Source: a virus. From it: a stretch of DNA of 64,000 nucleotides. A program made the position numbers and the translations under genes. Of the stretch, positions 7,707-16,000 are shown piece by piece (the first letter of the stretch is position 1; every line of letters begins with the position of its first letter). The notes under the pieces are model-generated. The model had not been told where the DNA came from, did not search any database, and saw only the letters and a list, made by a program, of their open reading frames with translations. Where the stretch lies: the IMG/VR virus record IMGVR_UViG_3300049596_000182, positions 1 through 64,000 of that record. One strand, given 5' to 3'.

Positions 7707-8093
7707 TTATCTTTTTATAGTGAAGAATTGTAATACTATAACACCAATTAGTACCATCTTTTGAGTGAATTCCCATTTATTATTGTCTTTAGGAATAGGA
7801 ATACGCATATTTAATCTTTCATCATATCTCACTCTATACTGATTTGTAACTGTATACAAGCTATCATATGTTGTTTTTTCCTTATTTATAATGCTATCTT
7901 TTTTATAACCAGATGTTCTTAGTGAATCAATTGTAGTTTTATTAGATTGAAAATTATCATTTATAGTGGTTGCCTGCTTTAAAGTCATTATCACTACAGA
8001 ATCATTTCCTATCTTCTTAACGATCGGATACTGGCAATAGGTTAAATTTGACACCAGTGTCAGCAAGATTACTATCAAGTTTACTTTTAGCAT
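7707..8093 (-). CDS. Spanin-like protein with signal peptide and C-terminal membrane anchor
   Basis: 128 residues: an N-terminal hydrophobic signal (LIVILLTLVSNLTYC), a polar, helix-prone middle with TIDSL/DSIINKE/TYDSL coiled-coil-like pieces, and a hydrophobic C-terminal segment (KMVLIGVIVLQFF). The start lies 77 bases inside the end of the upstream lipoprotein gene in another frame, an arrangement like overlapping Rz/Rz1 spanin genes. The position within a lysis block supports a role in joining or disrupting the envelope membranes, but sequence similarity to known spanins is not visible, so this is an inference. Confidence 0.55.
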   Translation of the reverse strand: MLKVNLIVILLTLVSNLTYCQYPIVKKIGNDSVVIMTLKQATTINDNFQSNKTTIDSLRTSGYKKDSIINKEKTTYDSLYTVTNQYRVRYDERLNMRIPIPKDNNKWEFTQKMVLIGVIVLQFFTIKR

Positions 8094-8346
8094 TGCTTAA
8101 TTCAGATTTTAATGAGCTAACCTCTGCCTTTAATGATACAATTTGGCTAACTGCTTGGTTTACTATTTTTGTTTGTGCTTTGGCAGCACCTTCTTGTACA
8201 GCTGCACCATTTTTATTATTTTCTGAAACTTTGTTAAGTAGGGACTCAAGCTCTTTATCTTCTTTAACTGTTTCATCAGCGTGCTGAGCTGTGGTATATT
8301 GACATCCATATAGACTTATTAATATTAAAAATGTTAATACTCTCAT
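8017..8346 (-). CDS. Probable lipoprotein with coiled coil (outer spanin candidate)
   Basis: 109 residues. The N terminus is a short hydrophobic signal ending in LYGC (Cys15), a plausible lipobox. The remainder is hydrophilic and heptad-rich (IVSLKAEVSSLKSELSNAKSKLDSNL), predicting a long coiled coil in the periplasm. It overlaps the upstream gene by one base (TAATG) and the next spanin-like gene by 77 bases. Together with the membrane-anchored coiled-coil proteins upstream this could form an envelope-spanning complex. The lipid attachment is predicted from the motif only. Confidence 0.6.
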   Translation of the reverse strand: MRVLTFLILISLYGCQYTTAQHADETVKEDKELESLLNKVSENNKNGAAVQEGAAKAQTKIVNQAVSQIVSLKAEVSSLKSELSNAKSKLDSNLADTGVKFNLLPVSDR

Positions 8347-8648
8347 TAGTTTAACTTTTTTATAGCTCCTAATTGTTGTAATGTTTGTAACTGGGTGGTA
8401 GTCACAGCTTTAGTGCTGTCACTAACTCTTAGTGCTTCCTGCACCTTATCTAATCTACCTTCCACCTTATCAATACGTACATTCTGAGAAGTTGCCTGCT
8501 CTTTGAATGTTGTACGCACATCTATATATAGGTATGAAATAGCAATGAGCACCAAGAAAAGGGTGCCCACTATTGGGTTCTTAGCAAACTCCTTAAAACT
8601 TATAGGTAAAGGATTTGCTGAAATGTTTGTTTCTTTTTTCGCTGCCAT
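8346..8648 (-). CDS. Single-span membrane protein with coiled coil (lysis block)
   Basis: 100 residues: a cytoplasmic N terminus rich in Lys, one membrane segment (PIVGTLFLVLIAISYLYI, ~25-42) and a hydrophilic coiled-coil tail with RIDKVEGRLDKVQEAL heptads. This is the shape of an inner-membrane spanin or a type-III-like holin. Start and stop overlap both neighbours as TAATG, indicating tight co-translation with the proteins at 8648-8896 and 8017-8346. Which of the several membrane proteins is the true holin cannot be decided from sequence. Confidence 0.6.
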   Translation of the reverse strand: MAAKKETNISANPLPISFKEFAKNPIVGTLFLVLIAISYLYIDVRTTFKEQATSQNVRIDKVEGRLDKVQEALRVSDSTKAVTTTQLQTLQQLGAIKKLN

Positions 8649-8896
8649 TATTTTCTTTTTAAATCTTGTATAAATTCATCTCTTTGAGCCATTAGATATT
8701 TTTCTCTGTCTAATAGTCTTTGTCTTTCATCTTCAGTTAACTTCAGGATTAGTTCTTCTTTTGACTTAATCATCTGTTTATACTCGTTCATCTGAGATGT
8801 AAATAAACTATTCTGATAATACATAATACCAACTAGGATCAATATTGTAAAGGACTGCTCCTTTAGTTTATTCATAAACTCTTGACCATAGTTCAT
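8648..8896 (-). CDS. Small single-span membrane protein with coiled coil (holin or inner spanin candidate)
   Basis: 82 residues: one membrane segment at ~16-31 (FTILILVGIMYYQNSL) followed by a charged helix to the C terminus (KSKEELILKLTEDERQRLLDREKYL). It directly follows the endolysin gene (6-base gap) and overlaps the next gene by one base. Position beside the endolysin and the topology fit a holin or inner-membrane spanin; no family signature is visible. Confidence 0.58.
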   Translation of the reverse strand: MNYGQEFMNKLKEQSFTILILVGIMYYQNSLFTSQMNEYKQMIKSKEELILKLTEDERQRLLDREKYLMAQRDEFIQDLKRK

Positions 8897-8902
8897 TATA
8901 TT

Positions 8903-9502
8903 TTATTTTAATAGGTTATTGTATTCATTGAAATGCTTGATACGATCAGCAAGACCAATTGTACCACCATTTACACGCTTAGTCACCTTAGTTACTACAG
9001 CATCTGTAGCCCCCTCATCAGCAATCTTATGTAAACCATTCTTATGGAAGAACCAAGCTGCAGATAATAAAGGATACTTTGTAGCTACTAAATCAGGAGT
9101 GGCTAGGATATCATCCTCTACAGATTTATCAAAAGCTGTGTAGTTATCCTTTCCAGTTAGCTGAATGTAACCACGTCCTCTGAACTTCCAACCCTCACCA
9201 GATGCTTCTAAACCATTACCCATACGACCACCATACACCTTGTTAGCAATCTTTTCTGGCTGACGAGCATATGCATTAGCTAATGCTTCTGTAGGAAAGT
9301 ATTTCTTAAAAGTGGTCATAAGACCTTTAGCCCCATAGTTTAGATTCTCTGAAACAGCTTTGAATCCACCTGATTCATGACCACACTGAGCCAAGAAATG
9401 AGCTAGTCTTAAAGGAGTATTGATTTCAAACTTAGTTTGTACATCAGGAATCTGAGCAATCACTGTGTCAGGAATGTGTCCTTTTAATTTTTCTAAATTC
9501 AT
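8903..9502 (-). CDS. Endolysin, glycoside hydrolase family 19 (chitinase/lysozyme type)
   Basis: A 199-residue single-domain enzyme with the GH19 signatures: AHFLAQCGHESGGF (E43 as candidate catalytic acid), LNYGAKGLMTTFKKYFP, the substrate-groove block YGGRMGNG...GEGWKFRGRGYIQLTG (E103 nearby) and the C-terminal RVNGGTIGLADR. Phage GH19 enzymes of this size cleave the glycan strands of peptidoglycan and act as endolysins. There is no signal peptide, so export needs a holin; several small membrane proteins flank the gene. The best-supported enzymatic call in the lysis block. Confidence 0.93.
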   Translation of the reverse strand: MNLEKLKGHIPDTVIAQIPDVQTKFEINTPLRLAHFLAQCGHESGGFKAVSENLNYGAKGLMTTFKKYFPTEALANAYARQPEKIANKVYGGRMGNGLEASGEGWKFRGRGYIQLTGKDNYTAFDKSVEDDILATPDLVATKYPLLSAAWFFHKNGLHKIADEGATDAVVTKVTKRVNGGTIGLADRIKHFNEYNNLLK

Positions 9503-9505
9503 TTT

Positions 9506-10114
9506 TTATTTTTTGATTTTCCAAAATAACTGAAAGCCATAGTTTATTTGACCTTCAACGTCTGTACCAACCATCACACTATAAATCTGATCCTTCTTAG
9601 TCTTAAGAAGTAATCCAAGATTTACATTTTCAACACCTGATGTCTTGTCACCAATTACACCACCACCCATATATAATTGATTCTTAAGGGGTGCGTACTT
9701 AGTAATGGTTGTAGTTGTATGAATAGTAGGTATCTTATAGTTGTATTTATAAGATCTATTCTGTAAGTTGTTTTTCTGTAATGTATCAGCTATAGCTACA
9801 TATCCTAAGGTGTCCAGCTTCAATGTATCAGCATAGATGTTCTTTGCCAGGTAGGCAACAACTAATGAATCATATTGTTCTTTGAGCCTAGGATAGGATG
9901 TATCAGCTATATACTCTGGAGGAGTTTGAATAGTTTCATATATTGTCTCCTTAACCTTTAACTTCTTGATAATCAATGAGTCATGCACTTGCCATGTTGT
10001 ATCATGTACAGTGACCACCTCAGGTTGTTTATCTTTTATATATGTACAACCATCTTTTTGGAAAAGTATGATTGCCATTAAAACAGCAATTACAAAAATA
10101 AGTAATCTATTCAT
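9506..10114 (-). CDS. Membrane-anchored periplasmic protein (spanin-like, 202 aa)
   Basis: The N-terminal membrane anchor (LLIFVIAVLMAIILF, ~4-18) is followed by a Thr/Tyr-rich, repeat-like region containing VHDTTWQVHDSLIIKKLKVKE and a beta-rich C-terminal half (LYMGGGVIGD, YGFQLFWKIKK) reminiscent of an outer-membrane-type beta structure. Bacteroidota phages often carry proteins with this layout next to lysis genes, and they are thought to act as one-component spanin-like factors (inference). ATG at 10114 overlaps the upstream stop; 3 bases separate it from the endolysin gene. Confidence 0.6.
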   Translation of the reverse strand: MNRLLIFVIAVLMAIILFQKDGCTYIKDKQPEVVTVHDTTWQVHDSLIIKKLKVKETIYETIQTPPEYIADTSYPRLKEQYDSLVVAYLAKNIYADTLKLDTLGYVAIADTLQKNNLQNRSYKYNYKIPTIHTTTTITKYAPLKNQLYMGGGVIGDKTSGVENVNLGLLLKTKKDQIYSVMVGTDVEGQINYGFQLFWKIKK

Positions 10115-10358
10115 TATCTTCAGTTTGGTTCTTCTTGTTTATAAACTTGTCCACGGAAGCAATTCCAAAACAAGCTATAGTCAAGATTTTAAATGAGTCA
10201 TATATGAACTCATTTACTAACAATGGTTTATTCATAGCTCCTGTAACAATATCTGTTATAGCAAATATTATCATAATTACAAAAGAAGCAAAGCCAATTA
10301 CAGCTTTCTCATTGATTGAGTTGCTGTCATCAAATAGATCAGAAAAGAATTTCTTCAT
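10107..10358 (-). CDS. Holin-like protein with two membrane segments
   Basis: I choose the ATG at 10358 (83 aa, MKKFFSDLFDD...), because it has an A-rich leader and overlaps the upstream gene less than the in-frame ATG at 10403. Two hydrophobic stretches (VIGFASFVIMIIFAITDIV and FKILTIACFGIASVDKF) flank a short loop, and the C terminus is charged (KKNQTEDNE). This is the size and topology of a class II holin or of phage two-span proteins next to endolysins. The gene ends with TAG, showing that amber is a true stop here. Confidence 0.6.
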   Translation of the reverse strand: MKKFFSDLFDDSNSINEKAVIGFASFVIMIIFAITDIVTGAMNKPLLVNEFIYDSFKILTIACFGIASVDKFINKKNQTEDNE

Positions 10359-10632
10359 GTTTTTCGTTTTTAATTGTTTTTCTATTGTTAGGTAGGATGG
10401 CATAGCTTGTTAATTCCAAGTCTGCACTTGGTAAATCAACAGGAATAGAAGCTGTCTTCTTATAGATGAGCCTCTCTAGATTGTCTATACGTGTCTTGTC
10501 TATATTAGACCGAGCCATGAGGGCTTTTACATCAGCTTTGATTTCACTGACATCATTCCAAATCATCATAGCTAGTATTGATACTAAGCTAGGGAAAATC
10601 CAAACTTTGAAATTTTCAATAGGTTGTTTCAT
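10339..10632 (-). CDS. Small membrane protein with coiled coil, first gene of the lysis block
   Basis: 97 residues: one hydrophobic segment at ~10-25 (VWIFPSLVSILAMMIW), then an amphipathic helix (EIKADVKALMARSNIDKTRIDNLERL) and a polar tail. It ends with TGA inside the start region of the next gene. It could be a holin partner or inner-membrane spanin. A stable hairpin at 10650-10687 separates it from the glycosyltransferase gene upstream and may isolate or protect the lysis transcript. Confidence 0.58.
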   Translation of the reverse strand: MKQPIENFKVWIFPSLVSILAMMIWNDVSEIKADVKALMARSNIDKTRIDNLERLIYKKTASIPVDLPSADLELTSYAILPNNRKTIKNEKHEEILF

Positions 10633-10649
10633 TTTGTTTCACAAATGAC

Positions 10650-10687
10650 AATAGCATGCTCTTCCCTTATAAGGAAAACATGCTATT
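10650..10687 (-). other. Strong hairpin between glycosyltransferase and lysis genes
   Basis: The 9-bp arms aatagcatg (10650-10658) and catgctatt (10679-10687) are exact inverted repeats. The loop itself holds a second palindrome (ccttataagg). On the minus strand no clear U-tract follows; on the plus strand a TTTAGTTTT run does. It may be an intercistronic stem-loop, a processing site or a weak terminator. Confidence 0.5.
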
Positions 10688-10712
10688 TAGTTTTAAAATT
10701 GGAGTTTTATTT

Positions 10713-11588
10713 CTATGCTTTCAGAGAAGCAATTATCTTGTCAACGTTAAAGATTTCATCTTCACTGTTGTAAGGAAACTCTAATAGGTTTCCTACTATG
10801 TCAAACTTCTGGAAGTATGCACTACGAAGTTCTGGTTTCTTTGTGTGTGGATTAGCTAGGATGTTATCATGTATATCATAACCAAACACTGTAGGAGTGT
10901 TAGCTATCCATAACACTGTAGAAGGTTTATTGAGTCCAGCTGCTGCGTGTTGTACAAAGCTGTCCATTAGTAATCTCTTTTCGCTTAGCTCTATTAATAC
11001 AGCCAAAGCTCTAAAGTTATCTGTTATAGGTATTGTCCCAGCAAAAGCTGTTTGATCTTCTCTTCTTACATGGACAACATTGTAGTCTTTTACAAACTCC
11101 TCTATAACACTTGATACAATATTAGCTGGAATGTCTCTAGCCCATGAGTATTTCTGTTCTTGCTGAGGTCCACCACCATTTGTCTGTAATAACAAAATAG
11201 GTTTGTCAGATGCAAACTTAGCACTAAAGAACTGACGCTCTCTATCTGTTAAGTATATTTGTGGGTTTACACTATCAGGAACAGGTAAACCAAATATTCT
11301 AGTCCATGTATAGCTAAGATGTTCATCCTGTCTAACATAGTTTGTATCTACATAAGGATCATGTGCAAGCACAATGAAGTCCTTATTCTCTATATAATCC
11401 TGATAGAAATAAGCGGTTTGACCAAAGGCAAATGATCTATGAACATAAGGATTGTTCATAAACACCTCAGGAAAACCACTAACTACAATCAGTTGATCAT
11501 CAGGATATTGGTTATGTAACACCTCACAAATAGATGTAGCAAGGATGCATTTACCAATACCTCCATTAATCTGGAAAATGATGTTCAT
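10713..11588 (-). CDS. GT9-like (heptosyltransferase-fold) glycosyltransferase
   Basis: 291 residues with the GT-B outline of ADP-heptose-type transferases. The N-terminal loop INGGIGKCILATS (GGIGK 9-13) corresponds to the GxGD loop of that family (Lys in place of Asp here), followed by a YPDDQLIVVSG strand and NPYV. The C-terminal domain has LLLQTNGG, a DYNVVHVRRED strand and KRLLMDSFVQHAAAGLNKPS, which matches the D-S/G-xxxHxAaAlgxPt donor-site pattern. Cytoplasmic. It could modify host surface polysaccharide or phage structural proteins; it is one of three glycosyltransferase genes in the window. Ends with TAG and follows the 128-aa gene by 2 bases. Confidence 0.72.
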   Translation of the reverse strand: MNIIFQINGGIGKCILATSICEVLHNQYPDDQLIVVSGFPEVFMNNPYVHRSFAFGQTAYFYQDYIENKDFIVLAHDPYVDTNYVRQDEHLSYTWTRIFGLPVPDSVNPQIYLTDRERQFFSAKFASDKPILLLQTNGGGPQQEQKYSWARDIPANIVSSVIEEFVKDYNVVHVRREDQTAFAGTIPITDNFRALAVLIELSEKRLLMDSFVQHAAAGLNKPSTVLWIANTPTVFGYDIHDNILANPHTKKPELRSAYFQKFDIVGNLLEFPYNSEDEIFNVDKIIASLKA

Positions 11589-11590
11589 AA

Positions 11591-11977
11591 TTATAACTCT
11601 TCGTCTACTTCTTCTTGAAAAGGAACACCAGTTACCCAGTCCTTTAAGAATAAAAATTGCTCTAATCCTTGTGGGTTAGTAATAGCAATCTTTTCAAACA
11701 CAACCTCTTGATTATCAAGCTCTTGTAATTGCTTGTTCAAGATTTTAATATTCTGTTTGCTGAATCTGTAGTTACCTTTTTCATCTAGTAAGAGAATGTC
11801 CTTCTCATCTACAGATGCATTATCAATCCTTAGCTCATTAGCCTTGTCTTGATACTCTTGAAGACTAGGTTTTAACTTGTCATAGATCTTAATAAGCTTC
11901 TTCTGCACCTTAGTTTCCTCATTAGTAATGACTGACTGTAAGATGCTGCTTAGCAATTTTAAATCTGAATACTTCAT
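11591..11977 (-). CDS. Hypothetical helical protein (128 aa)
   Basis: A charged, predominantly helical protein (LIKIYDKLKPSLQEYQDKANELR, NIKILNKQLQELDNQEVVFEKI) with an acidic C terminus (FQEEVDEEL). No domain recognised. It is the first gene downstream of the promoter at 11998-12029 and is almost fused to the GT9-like gene (2-base gap), so it may assist the transferase or be a small chaperone or regulator. This is context, not evidence of function. Confidence 0.65.
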   Translation of the reverse strand: MKYSDLKLLSSILQSVITNEETKVQKKLIKIYDKLKPSLQEYQDKANELRIDNASVDEKDILLLDEKGNYRFSKQNIKILNKQLQELDNQEVVFEKIAITNPQGLEQFLFLKDWVTGVPFQEEVDEEL

Positions 11978-11997
11978 AAAGTTGGTTGTTTTAGCGG

Positions 11998-12029
11998 CAA
12001 ATATATGGTAATTCTTTTAAACTACCAAA
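11998..12029 (-). promoter_or_regulatory. Bacteroidota-type promoter with palindromic spacer
   Basis: Minus-strand TATATTTG (11998-12005) is a full match to the -7 consensus TAnnTTTG; TTTG (12026-12029) lies 20 bases upstream. The spacer between them is an imperfect palindrome (tggtaatt ... aactacca), which could be an operator. The ATG at 11977 follows closely. It would drive the 128-aa gene and the GT9-like transferase. Confidence 0.65.
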
Positions 12030-12044
12030 TTTTTGTTATGTGAA

Positions 12045-12377
12045 TTAAGAGGTTGTAGGTGGAACATATTCACCTGTAATAGTCAACTTAAGTTGTGCTG
12101 CTGCCCAATTGTATGCCCATTCATTAGCATCTGTAGCAGCATCCCAATCTAGGTAGTCTTGTCCTGAAATACTTAATGAACTATTTACCAATGTGTTAAA
12201 CATAGGATACATAGGTCCAGGTGTTGGAGGTGTTGGGGTTGTTACAACCTCATTTAATTGATATTGAAAGTTAGCATTTGTTGATAAGTTATCATAGTTA
12301 GATGTTAACACAAACACTGTTGCTTGTTTCTCTTCGCCATTTTGCCAAGAAGTAACTGGTTGAATTGTTTTTGCCAT
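12045..12377 (-). CDS. Small tail-region protein of unknown function (110 aa)
   Basis: The N-terminal half is beta-rich (KTIQPVTSWQNGEEKQATVFVL, ~3-24), followed by a Pro/Thr linker (TTPTPPTPGP) and a helical C-terminal part with several Trp and Ala (ANEWAYNWAAAQLKL). The linker joining two compact parts resembles the design of the other tail/display proteins here. Last gene of the fibre transcript before the next promoter. No homologue recognised. Confidence 0.65.
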   Translation of the reverse strand: MAKTIQPVTSWQNGEEKQATVFVLTSNYDNLSTNANFQYQLNEVVTTPTPPTPGPMYPMFNTLVNSSLSISGQDYLDWDAATDANEWAYNWAAAQLKLTITGEYVPPTTS

Positions 12378-12389
12378 TATATTAGGGTT

Positions 12390-12614
12390 TTAAATTTTAT
12401 TTTTAAATTCTTCTTTTGCTACTAGAAACTCTTCTTCTGTTATTTCAGTTCTTTGATGGTCATTACTTTCTAAACATAATTTTACAAAAGCTGAATCCTC
12501 AATACCTTTTTTATACAACACTCTACCAAGCTTTGTAGCAAGAACTTCATACTCAAATGTTTCTGTGTTTAATTTTGAATGGTAGATTTCTTCCACCTTA
12601 TAATATTTTATCAT
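12390..12614 (-). CDS. Small protein downstream of the fibre genes (74 aa)
   Basis: I place the start at the ATG at 12614 (MIKYYKVEEIYHS...), just after the upstream stop at 12620-12622, rather than at a GTG 24 bases earlier that would overlap that gene. The 74 residues mix strands and a C-terminal acidic helix (EITEEEFLVAKEEFKNKI). No motif is recognised. Small proteins at this position, right after fibre genes, are often assembly chaperones, but nothing here proves that. Confidence 0.6.
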   Translation of the reverse strand: MIKYYKVEEIYHSKLNTETFEYEVLATKLGRVLYKKGIEDSAFVKLCLESNDHQRTEITEEEFLVAKEEFKNKI

Positions 12615-12619
12615 ATAAA

Positions 12620-13021
12620 TTAACCTATTGCTTGACACACGTAGTCACATACTGGACTACTAGGTCCTATTTGATTAAAAATTTGTCCATAGATAGTTCC
12701 GTATCCATAGTATCCTGTTACTAAAAATACATATCCACTAGCATCAGGATAGTATCTGCCAATATCTAACGGACTAGTTGATGACAGTAAACCATCAGGA
12801 GGACTGTATGATGATTCATAACAAACATTATCATAGCAGATAGCAGTTGCTACATAATAACTATAATATTGTGGAAGAGGACTATACCCATAGAACTCAC
12901 TAATAGCATCAGGAGGACTAAACCCAGCCAAAGAGCTGAGTGTTCTTAAGCTACCTGAAGCACTTCCCAATTCTGTGCGTATAGCTCCAATTCCTAAAGG
13001 TCCACTAACTGGTAAGGCCAT
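12620..13021 (-). CDS. Tail-tip/adhesin-like protein with PVSGPLGIGAIRTELG N-terminus
   Basis: 133 residues. The N-terminal ~45 residues (LPVSGPLGIGAIRTELG, LRTLSSLAG, PDAISEFYGY) form a module found in many phage tail and fibre-associated proteins. The remainder is Tyr/Gly/Ser-rich with four Cys (ICYDNVCY, CDYVCQ) that may form disulfides. It overlaps the end of the large fibre gene by 17 bases, so it is probably co-translated with it and may sit at the fibre tip or help it fold. Confidence 0.7.
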   Translation of the reverse strand: MALPVSGPLGIGAIRTELGSASGSLRTLSSLAGFSPPDAISEFYGYSPLPQYYSYYVATAICYDNVCYESSYSPPDGLLSSTSPLDIGRYYPDASGYVFLVTGYYGYGTIYGQIFNQIGPSSPVCDYVCQAIG

Positions 13022-16000
13022 CGATTATAGATTTAAGGTCTTCAATTTGTTTCTGCTGTTCTTTGATAGCTTCAATAAGTACACCTACCATATTACCATA
13101 TTTAACACCATACTCATCTACATCTGCTGCATAATTTACAGCTTCTGGTAACACTTCATCTACTTCTTGTGCAATAACTCCAAGTTGTCTACCTTTATTT
13201 TCTTCACCAATCTTATTGTAAAATACACCACGAAGACTTGTAACTTTCTGAAGAGCGTTTTCTATAGTTTCAACATTTGTCTTTTTTCTACGGTCAGAAT
13301 AAGCAACCACATCGCCAGTTGCATAAATACCGCCCTCAACATATAATCTATATGAAGAAGAAGTGGTAGATGTACCTATACCCATTCTACCAGTAGCGTA
13401 TGGAGAATAAAATATCCACCCATATCCTAAATCATGCACACCTATATCGGTAGACTCTCTACCCATAAATGCAAATTGTGTTCCAACACCATAACCCAAC
13501 CAACCGTTTCTTCCAGAACCATAGGTATTAACATTACCATAAGGATTACCTTCTGCATCTGGAGAACGAAGTCCTCTACCATAAGAACTCCAATATAATC
13601 CTCCACCTCCATTTACATAAAACCAATCATTAGTAGTAACGGAAGAAACAGATTCCCAGCTACCATTATCATTAGACCAAGCACCCCATGCTCCAGCTTG
13701 AGTTAAGAAACCAATACGGTTTGAATTACAATGTATTTCACGTTGACCTTCATCAGTATCATTCATGTATATGGAGCTTGATGTACCTGCTCCATTTACA
13801 GTTAAATAACCATATACTTGAGCATTACCATTAGAATATGTTCTAAAAGCCCAACTTCTTCCATTAGTTAAAAATCCAATAGTATTATCATTTTCAGCAT
13901 ATACATACCCACGAGTAGTTCCAGCAGTTTCAAATCTTAAAGCAGTATTTGAACTATTACCTGAATATATTCTAAAATCAGAGTTACTTGCTGGCATTAA
14001 ATGCCATCCATTACCAGGCCAATGTAATCCTGTACTAGTATCTTGATGATATGCCCAACCAGAGTTTCTTGTACCATCACTACCACCCCATAACCTATCA
14101 CCACCACCCCAACGTAAATAAGCAGTAGTACTATCTATAAGGAAATTTCTAACACCAGCAACATCCCCATATATTTGCATATTACCACCATCCATATACC
14201 ACTGAGCATATGATGATGAACCATTAAAAGATTGCAGTCTTAACTTCCTTGTGGATGTACTATTACCAACAGCTTCTTGATAACTGCCTCCTCCATCTTT
14301 CCAATGTGTTGTATACACACCTGAACCTGTAGTTCCTACATATAAAGGACCACTAAGTTCGCCACCAGAAAGAGGTAGAGCATATGAGCTATAGTTGCTA
14401 GAATGTAATACATCTACATAAGAAGAATATGGAGAAGAAGAGCCAAATGACTGCTGCCAGATTCTCATTCCAAATCCACTCTTAAGGAATGTCACAAGAT
14501 TATCACTTCCTCCTGACCCATCACCATATGAACGAAGATGTAAGTAGTCAGCGTATGGAGCACTATTATTATTAGCCCACGATGTAAAACCAAATCCCAT
14601 TCTATAGGATGTCATAGTTGAAGGAGAGATAGTTCTTACATCCCAAGTCTGAATAGCACCACCTGATGTACCATTTACTAAACTTGCAGTGCTTGCAGAA
14701 CCTGCACTTCCTGCGGAACCTGTAATATTAATCCCCCAAGTACCAGATGCACTACTCCTTACAGCAGTTGTAAGATGATCTATACCTGCTTTACGATAGT
14801 AGTTATCAGTTCCATTTGTTACAATAACTTGTGAAACAGTTGGATTTTCAAAATTAGAAGTATTACTATTAATATAGTTAAGGAAGGTATAAGCGTTACT
14901 ATCTCTAACAACAACTGTATTAGCAGAAGCACCTGTAGATACACCATATCCTCCAACGGTGACAGAATTACCTGTAATGTTAATTCCCCATGTTCCACTT
15001 GCTCCTCCACCTGTTAGTGTAGGTGAGTAAGAGTTAAAGTTACCTGCATGAAGAACTTGATTACCTCCTTGTTGTAAAGCACCACTTATGACATTAACTG
15101 TTGAACCACTAAGACGTAAGGTGGCGGCTGATGATTCTAGGTTTAAAGTCCCATAAGTGCTTGTCTGTCTGTTATATGCTATAATGTAAGCTTGTCCTGC
15201 TGATATACCTATTTCAGCTGCTAAACCTGTAGCTGCATTTCCAGTATACCAACCTGTAAAACGACCCATACCGCTAGTGGATATATCTCCACTAAAATCT
15301 CTCTGTGATGTTGTAGCAGAGTTGCCAGAAGTATTATCAGCTACTCTAGCACTATCTACTCTTACCCCATATGTATTACCGCCATTCCAACCCATTAATG
15401 TAGGATAAGAAGCAGCCCAAGCATATGTAGCATTAGTTTGACTTACACCACCACCACTTGGAGAAGTTCCTTGAGAAGCATCAAAAATAACGTGTGCATT
15501 GCCATAGTTTTTCCATGCTAACATCCCCACTACGTTATTTATAACTGTAGCATCATTCCAGTTTGATTGACCTCTTGAAGCTACGTTACCTGTTGCAGTA
15601 ATACTCCACGTACCACTAGCTCCGCCACCTGTTAATGTTGGAGAGTAGGAGTTGTAGTTACCTGCATTTAGTGCAATATTCCCTGCAATTGTTACATCAT
15701 TAACACCACCTCCATTTACTGCAATACCGCCTCCTGTTGAACCACCACCAAATATTCTAGTTATACCACTACTAGCATTTTGATATCCAATGTACATACC
15801 ATCATTGAATGGTGAACTAGCCATGTTATTTCTAATAACACGCATTGAAGCATATCCATCATTTGTAGCTAAGTTTAATGCTTGACCACTAGCACTTCCA
15901 GTGTATGTATTTGATCCAGAATATGTTATATTATTTAAACCTGTGATGTTATTCCCACCCATAGCAATACTTCCAGTCATAGTACCACCAGCAAGTGGTA

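Noticed and set aside
7594-7776. Minus-strand 60-codon frame between the lysis and collagen-like genes
   Set aside because: It overlaps both the 42-aa basic gene and the spanin-like gene in another frame and has no recognisable features; the 42-codon frame has a better start context and composition.
10107-10115. Possible amber recoding (known in some crAss-like phages)
   Set aside because: TAG ends several genes at natural positions next to the following start (10107, 10713, 13005, 7568), and TGA also ends genes (10339, 62272), so the standard code fits.
12390-12638. Upstream GTG start for the 74-aa gene
   Set aside because: It would overlap the end of the preceding gene; the ATG at 12614 lies right behind that stop, as with other gene pairs here.
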